Assembly: GCA_036401895.1 (NCBI GenBank)
Contig: DASWTW010000115.1
Coordinates: 1-8,513, forward strand
Length of the DNA stretch: 8,513 nt
Direction: 5' to 3'
DNA from: LB3-1 sp036401895
Lineage (GTDB): Bacteria > Chloroflexota > Chloroflexia > Chloroflexales > Kallotenuaceae
In this document: positions 1 through 5,765 of the stretch, piece by piece
Layout: each line of letters opens with the position of its first letter
Position numbering within the stretch: position 1 is the first letter of the stretch
Notes under the pieces: generated by a model
The model's database searches: none
Told to the model about the DNA's origin: nothing
The model's input: the letters and a program-made list of their open reading frames with translations, nothing else
Translations under genes and position numbers: made by a program

Positions 1-903
1 GTCCTGCGGCTGTTCGGTGTTGATGCGCTCAAGCTTCAGGTTATCGCGGTGGGCCCAGCGGATCTGGTTGCCTCGCGACGAGGTCAGCTTGACCCAATCG
101 CCTTCGATCGACTCTGCCAGCAGTACGCGGCCACGCTGAACGCGCCGCACGACGGGATAGCTGGTGCCGGGGCCGGAGCGCAGGTTGGCGCTGGCGACGA
201 TCACAGTGGCGCGGAAGTTGGGCAGCGCTGGCGGCGCGGGCCAGCCGCTGGCGGGCTTGGAGCGCAGAAAGCGCAGCACGCCGTCGGCCACGCCACGAGC
301 CAGCCGATCCGCCTCTCTGGTCATCAGCGCGCGATCACTGGGATTGGTCAGATAGCCCATCTCCAGAATCGCGCCCGGCGTATCGTTGGCGATCGAGTGC
401 TGGAAGCGCCCGCTGCTAAACGCATAGTAGCCGCGCATCCCCGAGGTGATTCGCCCGCCGTCCCAGGGCAGACCGGAAGCTTTGCCGTAGTCCTGGCGCA
501 GCGCATCGACCAGCGCGACACCGGCCTCCCACTCACGCCACTGAGTAGCGACCTTGAAGCCGCGCAGCCTGGTGCTGGTGTTGCCGTCGGCATGGATCGA
601 GACGAACGCGTCGGCGCGGTAGGCGGGCGGAACCGTGGCCGGCAGCACATCGACCTGGACGCCGGCGTTGCGCAGATAGCCTGCGGCGCGCTGGGCAATA
701 TCCAGATTGACCTGCGCCTCGCGAATGCCGGCCGCAGCGGCGCCGGTGCTGTTGCGCAGGGAGCTAAGCTCGTCGGGCAGCTCGTTGGAAAGCCAGTGAC
801 CGGCCTGAAGACCGACACGCCAGGTTGCAGCGGTGGCTGCCTGGGGCACAAGGACGCTGAGCAGAAGGAGGGACAGGGCCAGGAAGGAGAAGGTGCGGCG
901 CAT
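1..903 (-). CDS. Secreted N-acetylmuramoyl-L-alanine amidase (Amidase_3 type) with C-terminal SH3b-like domain; 3' end cut by window edge
   Basis: 301 codons are open from the ATG at 903 to the left edge without a stop, so the C-terminus is missing. Residues 1-25 form a signal peptide: an MRRTF start, a Leu-rich core, then an AxA-type cleavage site (ATA, 23-25). Residues about 28-215 match the zinc amidase fold that cuts the lactyl-L-Ala bond of peptidoglycan. The metal ligands are in their usual places: His36 (QAGHW), Glu62 (IREAQVNL) and His104 (FVSIHADG). The catalytic Glu181 lies in GAILEMGYLTNPSD. Residues about 232-292 (NLRSGPGTSYPVV) look like a bacterial SH3 domain, probably a wall-binding module. 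The start is supported by AAGGG six bases upstream (910-914). It should act outside the membrane. It lies 436 bp downstream of the DUF6519-type gene, apparently with its own promoter. The enzyme class is secure; a link to the tail-like genes is only inferred from position. Confidence 0.93.
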   Translation of the reverse strand, partial: MRRTFSFLALSLLLLSVLVPQAATAATWRVGLQAGHWLSNELPDELSSLRNSTGAAAAGIREAQVNLDIAQRAAGYLRNAGVQVDVLPATVPPAYRADAFVSIHADGNTSTRLRGFKVATQWREWEAGVALVDALRQDYGKASGLPWDGGRITSGMRGYYAFSSGRFQHSIANDTPGAILEMGYLTNPSDRALMTREADRLARGVADGVLRFLRSKPASGWPAPPALPNFRATVIVASANLRSGPGTSYPVVRRVQRGRVLLAESIEGDWVKLTSSRGNQIRWAHRDNLKLERINTEQPQD

Positions 904-969
904 ATCAATCCCTTAACGTGTAAACCCATCGACCCGCCGGGAGCGAAACGCGGGCACAATTTGGCACCT

Positions 970-975
970 ATTATA
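970..975 (-). promoter_or_regulatory. Candidate -10 element of the amidase promoter
   Basis: The minus strand reads TATAAT here, a perfect sigma-70-type -10 hexamer, about 65 bases upstream of the amidase start and inside an AT-rich stretch. The hexamer 17 bases further upstream (993-998, AACATT on the minus strand) is a poor match to a -35. The call therefore rests on the -10 and its position alone. Confidence 0.5.
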
Positions 976-1133
976 GCGAATCGAGTTGAAATAATGTTTA
1001 GGGAAAGATAAGAAGATCTTGAGAAAAAAAGATCCGCTACGTATGCTGCTCGGCCCACCCCCCAGTCGGTCGAACAACGTACTGTAACGGATGTGCATAG
1101 GATAGCATAAACCAAAATTTTACACATCATGAA

Positions 1134-1183
1134 CGATAGTACTAAGTAAGGAGTAGTACTTAGCTATATCGATAGTAGTACTT
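1134..1183. repeat. Cluster of three TAGTACT motifs with an inverted repeat
   Basis: TAGTACT occurs at 1137-1143, 1154-1160 and 1176-1182; the first and third are preceded by CGA or GTA extensions of a CGATAGTA motif (1134 and 1170). CTAAGTA (1142-1148) and TACTTAG (1157-1163) can pair as a 7-bp stem with an 8-base loop. The cluster lies about 160-200 bp upstream of the amidase -10. It could be a regulator binding array or the remnant of a small repeat; nothing decides between these. Confidence 0.4.
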
Positions 1184-1196
1184 CTATGGGCCTGTG

Positions 1197-1227
1197 CAAA
1201 GAAAGCAGGCGAGGTAAACACCTCGCC
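1197..1227 (-). terminator. Probable intrinsic terminator downstream of the DUF6519-type gene
   Basis: GGCGAGGT (1208-1215) and ACCTCGCC (1220-1227) form a perfect 8-bp GC-rich stem with a 4-base loop. Read on the minus strand the stem is followed by TGCTTTCTTTG, an interrupted T-tract. It lies about 110 bases past the stop of the DUF6519-type gene and before the amidase promoter, the right place to end the upstream transcript. The broken T-tract lowers confidence. Confidence 0.5.
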
Positions 1228-1273
1228 CGTGGTTTGAAGCCAATTCCTACAGCAAAGATTGTGGTGATTGTCC

Positions 1274-1321
1274 GTAGGGGCGTATTGCGATACGCCCAGG
1301 GTGTGCGCAGCACGCCCCTAC
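1274..1321. repeat. Double palindromic repeat of the GTAGGGGCG type
   Basis: The outer ends GTAGGGGCGT (1274-1283) and ACGCCCCTAC (1312-1321) are exact reverse complements. Inside are two adjacent hairpins: GGGCGTAT/ATACGCCC (1278-1285 with 1290-1297, loop TGCG) and GGGTGTGC/GCACGCCC (1299-1306 with 1310-1317, one G-T pair). It lies 18 bp past the stop of the DUF6519-type gene. A related single-hairpin copy is at 5682-5705. No T-tract follows on either strand, so it is a dispersed palindromic repeat rather than a classic terminator, although it could stabilise a transcript 3' end. Confidence 0.7.
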
Positions 1322-1339
1322 GAGACCGGGGTTCTGGCA

Positions 1340-4300
1340 TCAACCCGGCGGCCGGCGCATGAACTTAGTGACCTCCTCACGGAAGCTGCGCAGCTCCTTC
1401 AGCTCGGCCTCAAGGTCGGTGAGCCGCTTACTGGCTAGATCGGACTGCTTGCTTTCCAGGCTTTCCACCTGTTTACGCAGCGCGCCGATCTCCTCGTCTT
1501 TGGAGGTGAGCAGACGCTGGGTGTCGCTCAGACGGGCTTTGAGCGGCTCGACCTCGTCGAGCGTGGCGCGCTGCTCTTCGACGCTGCGCTGAAGCCGCTG
1601 CATCTCGGCGTTGCGCGTGCTGAGCTGCCGCGAAAGCGAGTCGACCTGGTTGCGCAGCTCCTCGGCCGGCTCGGCGCTGGAGACCGAGTAGTAGCGCACC
1701 TGGCCGTTTTCCTCGTAGAGCGTTACCTGGCTGCCGGCGTTGATCTGCCGGAAGAAGCCCGGCAGCGTCGAGACGATGCTCGGCGTGTCGATCGGATCGT
1801 AGGTGGCGCGCCGCACCGCAACGCCGGCGTCTTTGAGCTGGGCCTCGGCGGTCTCGGTAGACTGATTGATCAGATTCTTGCCCTCGAAGCGGGTACGGCG
1901 CGTAAACGGCGGCGCGAACGACGGCTGCCCCGTGGAGGCCGTCGCCACGCTGGCGGCGGTGCGCGATTTAGAGGTGAAGCTGCGCAGCATCGTGCCGATG
2001 TCAAATCCTTGCAGCACGCCCAGCCCCTGGCGCACCTGCTCGCCGCGCAGCCGCGAGTCGCCCTGGAACGATTGATCCTGATCGAACTCATCGACGGTGA
2101 AACGACCAAACAGATCCGGCAGGATCAGGCAGCAAAACTCCTCGATCAGGCGATCGAACAGCGGCATGATCGGCACCAGCGACAGCCAGTAGCCCATCGT
2201 CGGAAAGCTCTTGACGTATTTGCGCTGCGAGAAATTACAAACCTTGTAGACCTGCTCTTCGCGAATGCTGATACAGGCCAGATAGATAATGTCGTCCTCG
2301 TCGCACTCCGGGCATTTGACCAGGAAATGGTCGCAGAGACAGTCCTTGACGTATTGCAGGAAGCCGCCCAGCAGATCGGCGAAAGCCTCGATCACGCCTT
2401 TGCGATACGCTGCCAGCACGTCGAGCCGGAAGCGAAAGCCGGGCTCGAACAGCTCGCCGGCGACAGTGGTGATCGTGTTGCTGAGCTGGTTGAGCACGTA
2501 CACGCGATGATTCCTGACGTTGCGAATGCCGGAGGTCGTGACGACGCCGATCGGGCTGACCTGCGTCGGCAGCAGGTAGCCGTCGATCGGCCGCACGGCG
2601 TCCATGTTGATCATGCGCACCGAGTAGTTGCTTTCCAGCGTCACCAGCAGCATACGCTGCGGCGCGAACGGCTCGATGCGGATCGTGGTGTTGGGCATCG
2701 GTACAGGCTCGGCGAGCAGCTGGCCGTTGGCGATATTGAAGGCCAGAATCTGCTTGCGGCTGTTGCTGTCGGGTCCGGTGACGACGAACAGCGTCTCGGT
2801 GCGCGCATCCTCGGCGGCGGTAAAGATCGCGATGTCGTCGCTGCCGCTGGCGGGAAGCTGGAACTCGCGCACGACCGTGCCCTGCGGCAGCTGTACGCAG
2901 CGGACCATGTTATACGAGGTCGGCTGGGTGTTGTCGGCGCGATAGGTGATGAAGGCGCGGCCGTTGGCGCTGATCTCAAGGTGGCCGAAGGTATTGAAGG
3001 CCATGCCCGGCATCGGCTCCATGTTGGGATTCACGTTGTCGGGGTTGATCTGGTAGAGCCCGGCGCCGCGAAACTCGGTGCGCGTCTGGTTGTTCTCGGT
3101 GATCGTTTGTTTGCGCAGGCCGATCGCATACACGTTCGTGCGATCGGCGGGCGTTGTGGCCAGCGTGACCAGCTTAATGCCGCAGATGGTGACCATCGGC
3201 CGCCAGGTGATGCCGGTCCTGCCGATCTCGCCGACGCGGAAAAACGTATTTTCGTCGTTCTTGGTCGCGGCGACCATGTAGATCAGCCGGCCGTCGATCG
3301 AGAAAGCCACATCCTGAACCGCGCCGGTGCCGGTATCGCTGGTGTTGTTGTCGACCTGCGCGCCGGCGATCGGATTGATGCGCTCGACCAGCAGGTTGCG
3401 CGTCACATCGTAGCGGTTGATCATCGTGTCGGGCTTGAGCGGGTTGGTGCCCGGCCCGACGCTATACACCTCGGTCGCGCCCGGTCGCATGCGCAGACGA
3501 ACATGCTGGCTGCGGCCAAAGATCGTATCCATCGCCTGCTCGGTGATGCCCAGCTCGCGCAGCGGATAGTCGGGGAACGGCCGGGCGTTGGCGAACATCG
3601 CGCAGAAGGTTTCGCTGGTCAGCAGCTCGCGCAGCTTGAGATAAAACTCAAGCATGATCGTGTGCTCACGCGGCGAGATATAGATGTGCTGGCCGGTCTT
3701 GGGATTGATCGGCTGGGCCAGCAGGTTGGTCAGCGCGGACAAACGTTGAAAGACCGGGCCGGCCGGCTGATCTTTCTCGTCCTCGGGCGGCGTCAGCTCT
3801 TCGCGCAGAAAATCCTCGACGCGCTTGATACAGTTGTTGTAGAAATCGAGCAGCAGCGTGCCGGCTAGCAGCGCCTGTAAATCGTTGCGGGCTTTGGGAT
3901 CGTATTTTTCCAGGCTGTAGCGCCCGCTCTCGCCGTCGCGATCCAGCCGCAGCGCGACCTCGCCGTTGCCTTTCTCGTCCAGGATCGCCAGGTCGGGATT
4001 TTCCTCGATCAGGCGGCGAACCATCTCCATCACGGGATAGGTCTCGTCCTTCTCGACCAGTATATCGTTGCCCTCGCAGTCGATCGCGTAGCCCGAGTGA
4101 ATCGTCACGTTGTCGCGGCGGCCGTCGTTGGGGCCGCAGGTCACGTGCAGCCCGCAGACGATGCCCCAGCCGTGCAGATGCTTGTTGTGATGGCGCAGAT
4201 CGCGCTCGCGGCACAGTCGATCCAGCGCATCCTGGACGGTCTCCGCGCCGGCCAGATCGCAGGTGCCGTTGTCGAAGCACACATCCTCGGCGCAGATCGT

Positions 4301-5566
4301 GGTCAGCGACGGAAAATCGACGCGGCAGTCGGTGATGTCGGCGGCGGTGATGCCCTCGCCGTCGAAGTTGAGGATCGCCAGGCGGCAGTAGTGATGCGCA
4401 ATGCCCTTTGGCGGCTGCGGTCCCACGAAGGGCCACTCGACATCGCCGGTGGCGGTGCGCGCCGGGATCAGCCAGAAGTCGCCGGTGTTGAACGGTCCCG
4501 ACAGATCGAACTTGATCTCGACGCCGTCCTCAAGCGCGATCCAGCCGTTGTTGGCGGCGGGCACGCTCACATCGATCGCGCCGGTGGTGCCGGGCATGTC
4601 CCAGCGGCGGATCTTGGGCTGATTGGTGAACTGCGCAAAATCGACGGTGTCGCTGGCGGTGGCGGGCTTGATCGTCAGCGTCTGGCCGATCGCGCCGGCG
4701 AGCTGGACCAGCGTTCCGGGACGGCCCAGCAGCTCGCGGCTGGTATCGGTCAGCTCGATCCATTGGTCGGTAGCAAAGCCCAGCACCGCGTCGCGGCCGG
4801 GACTGCTGATCGTCAGCTCGTCGCCGCTCCTGGCGCTCCAATGCTTCACGATCGCGCCGTTGTCGCGCGACCACTTGAAGGTCGGCTGGCCCGAGTCGCT
4901 GCCGTCGTGGACCTCGACGCGGTAAAGCTGGTTTTCCAGGCGGCGGTAGCCTGCTCCCGGCTCGATGATGCAGGGATCGTCGCTGGGCGCGGCCGGTGTC
5001 GCGCGGGCCAACAGTCGCCCACGATTGCCGCCGGTCAGTGTGTCCCACTCCTCAAAGATCGTCTCGCAGTCGACGCCGGCGTTGGGCGCGCCGACCGGCA
5101 GCAGCTTGACCTGCCAGACCGTTCGGGTGCGGGTGGCGGTGTCGGGACCGCCCAGCGCGACCTCGCGGATCGAATCGTCTTCGAGCGCGGTGATGTGCTG
5201 CTCCCAGACATCGAGATAGACCAGATAGGTGCCGGGCTGGCTGATCGGATCGGTGGCGGGCAGATCCGGCTGCTGGGTAAAGCGCAGTCCCTGCTCGTTC
5301 TCGCACAGAATGCCGTCGACATAGATCCGCCCAGCCGAGATCGTGAGGTCGCCGCCGTCCTCGGAAACGCCGATCGCGAAGCCGCCGCCGCTCTTGGGCA
5401 CGCCGCAGAGCCCGATCACATCGCGGGCCTCGGTGCGCTCCAGATGCTGCTGGATCTCGATCTGCTCATTCCAGTCGGCATCCATCTGCACGCGGCCCTG
5501 CTGCATGCGCACGCTGCTGTAGTGCTTCTCGGATCTAAAGGTGGATCGCGTGAAATCGCCTTTCAT
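1340..5566 (-). CDS. DUF6519-type multidomain protein, probable component of a contractile injection or tail-like system
   Basis: 1408 residues, complete. The ATG at 5566 is preceded by AGGAGG (5571-5576). In order: residues 1-420, a region starting MKGDFTRSTFRSEKHYSSVR that I recognise as the DUF6519 type; 425-505, a Cys/His-rich core with LRHHNKHLHGWGIVCGL followed by a GYAIDCEGNDI strand; 505-690, mostly helical; about 697-1040, beta-rich repeats such as VQDVAFSIDGRLIYMVA that look like a beta-propeller; 1041-1160, with a CxC(x6)CxxC cluster (Cys1076, 1078, 1085, 1088) and SQRKYVKSFPTMGYWLSL; 1229-1294, PASTA-like; 1298-1404, a long charged coiled coil. No signal peptide is seen. Homologues, as I recall them, lie in loci for extracellular contractile injection systems, often beside the protein type encoded upstream here. 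The exact role, such as baseplate accessory, fibre adaptor or wall anchor, is unknown. Family assignment is fairly sure; function is inferred. Confidence 0.85.
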   Translation of the reverse strand: MKGDFTRSTFRSEKHYSSVRMQQGRVQMDADWNEQIEIQQHLERTEARDVIGLCGVPKSGGGFAIGVSEDGGDLTISAGRIYVDGILCENEQGLRFTQQPDLPATDPISQPGTYLVYLDVWEQHITALEDDSIREVALGGPDTATRTRTVWQVKLLPVGAPNAGVDCETIFEEWDTLTGGNRGRLLARATPAAPSDDPCIIEPGAGYRRLENQLYRVEVHDGSDSGQPTFKWSRDNGAIVKHWSARSGDELTISSPGRDAVLGFATDQWIELTDTSRELLGRPGTLVQLAGAIGQTLTIKPATASDTVDFAQFTNQPKIRRWDMPGTTGAIDVSVPAANNGWIALEDGVEIKFDLSGPFNTGDFWLIPARTATGDVEWPFVGPQPPKGIAHHYCRLAILNFDGEGITAADITDCRVDFPSLTTICAEDVCFDNGTCDLAGAETVQDALDRLCRERDLRHHNKHLHGWGIVCGLHVTCGPNDGRRDNVTIHSGYAIDCEGNDILVEKDETYPVMEMVRRLIEENPDLAILDEKGNGEVALRLDRDGESGRYSLEKYDPKARNDLQALLAGTLLLDFYNNCIKRVEDFLREELTPPEDEKDQPAGPVFQRLSALTNLLAQPINPKTGQHIYISPREHTIMLEFYLKLRELLTSETFCAMFANARPFPDYPLRELGITEQAMDTIFGRSQHVRLRMRPGATEVYSVGPGTNPLKPDTMINRYDVTRNLLVERINPIAGAQVDNNTSDTGTGAVQDVAFSIDGRLIYMVAATKNDENTFFRVGEIGRTGITWRPMVTICGIKLVTLATTPADRTNVYAIGLRKQTITENNQTRTEFRGAGLYQINPDNVNPNMEPMPGMAFNTFGHLEISANGRAFITYRADNTQPTSYNMVRCVQLPQGTVVREFQLPASGSDDIAIFTAAEDARTETLFVVTGPDSNSRKQILAFNIANGQLLAEPVPMPNTTIRIEPFAPQRMLLVTLESNYSVRMINMDAVRPIDGYLLPTQVSPIGVVTTSGIRNVRNHRVYVLNQLSNTITTVAGELFEPGFRFRLDVLAAYRKGVIEAFADLLGGFLQYVKDCLCDHFLVKCPECDEDDIIYLACISIREEQVYKVCNFSQRKYVKSFPTMGYWLSLVPIMPLFDRLIEEFCCLILPDLFGRFTVDEFDQDQSFQGDSRLRGEQVRQGLGVLQGFDIGTMLRSFTSKSRTAASVATASTGQPSFAPPFTRRTRFEGKNLINQSTETAEAQLKDAGVAVRRATYDPIDTPSIVSTLPGFFRQINAGSQVTLYEENGQVRYYSVSSAEPAEELRNQVDSLSRQLSTRNAEMQRLQRSVEEQRATLDEVEPLKARLSDTQRLLTSKDEEIGALRKQVESLESKQSDLASKRLTDLEAELKELRSFREEVTKFMRRPPG

Positions 5567-5622
5567 GGGTCCTCCTCGGACGACGACCAGCGTTTAAGCG
5601 CCACTATCGCTCCTTCTGGCGC
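5563..5622 (-). promoter_or_regulatory. Possible 13-codon leader ORF and hairpin upstream of the DUF6519-type gene
   Basis: A GTG at 5602-5604 opens a 13-codon frame (VALKRWSSSEEDP) whose TGA (5563-5565) overlaps the downstream ATG as ATGA. It has AAGGAG (5610-5615) five bases upstream. That AAGGAG lies in the 13-base loop of a 6-bp hairpin (GCGCCA with TGGCGC, 5598-5603 and 5617-5622), and the GTG overlaps the stem. This would suit translational coupling, but a frame this short can arise by chance, and the large gene has its own strong AGGAGG. Confidence 0.25.
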
Positions 5623-5645
5623 ATCCTCGATGTATGTTGTTCTTG

Positions 5646-5661
5646 GTTGATAGTAATCAAC
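5646..5661. promoter_or_regulatory. Operator-like inverted repeat
   Basis: GTTGAT-AGTA-ATCAAC is a perfect 6-bp inverted repeat around a 4-base centre, 80-95 bp upstream of the DUF6519-type start in an AT-richer gap. It could be a regulator site; no convincing promoter hexamers accompany it. Confidence 0.25.
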
Positions 5662-5681
5662 GTATGGCTGATTTTTGTTCT

Positions 5682-5705
5682 GTAGGGGCGTGATTTATCA
5701 CGCCC
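5682..5705. repeat. Single palindromic repeat of the GTAGGGGCG type
   Basis: GGGCGTGAT (5686-5694) pairs perfectly with ATCACGCCC (5697-5705), preceded by GTA as in the copy at 1274. Both copies have the same 24-base length and orientation and share GTAGGGGCGT and ACGCCC ends, while the centre differs with pairing kept. It lies 61 bp past the stop of the tail-like gene. No T-tract follows it on the minus strand, so a terminator role is not supported. Confidence 0.7.
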
Positions 5706-5765
5706 TCTCCACAAATTGTTTGTTATTTGCGTGATTGAAAAATCTATCTTTACGATTATCCGTCG

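Larger units (their letters stand above)
904..1339. other. 436-bp intergenic region between the DUF6519-type gene and the amidase gene
   Basis: No convincing gene lies here. The part from about 960 to 1200 is clearly more AT-rich than the flanking genes. From right to left it holds a double palindromic repeat (1274-1321), a terminator-like hairpin (1197-1227), three TAGTACT motifs (1137-1182) and the amidase -10 (970-975). A 61-codon minus-strand ORF at 913-1098 has no recognisable motif and overlaps the promoter, so I do not call it. Confidence 0.7.

Noticed and set aside
49..1011. Plus-strand open frame opposite the amidase
   Set aside because: The minus strand encodes an amidase with signal peptide, all metal ligands and a ribosome site. 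The plus frame has none of these and crosses the amidase promoter.
913..1098. 61-codon minus-strand ORF upstream of the amidase
   Set aside because: It has no motif and no good ribosome site, and it covers the candidate amidase promoter in AT-rich DNA.
904..1339. CRISPR array, tRNA or riboswitch in the intergenic region
   Set aside because: The repeats are too few and irregular for CRISPR, no cloverleaf is visible, and I recognise no riboswitch core.
2009..3868. Long plus-strand open frame opposite the DUF6519-type gene
   Set aside because: It is an antisense shadow of GC-rich codons: its translation is low-complexity, rich in Arg, Ala, Asp and Gly, with no family motif. The minus frame shows clear domains throughout.
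4097..5650. Second long plus-strand open frame opposite the DUF6519-type gene
   Set aside because: It has the same shadow pattern, no recognisable domain and no ribosome site, and runs across the real start region of the minus-strand gene.
5682..5705. Palindrome as an intrinsic terminator of the tail-like gene
   Set aside because: No T-tract follows the stem on the minus strand, and its relative at 1274 shows that it belongs to a repeat family.
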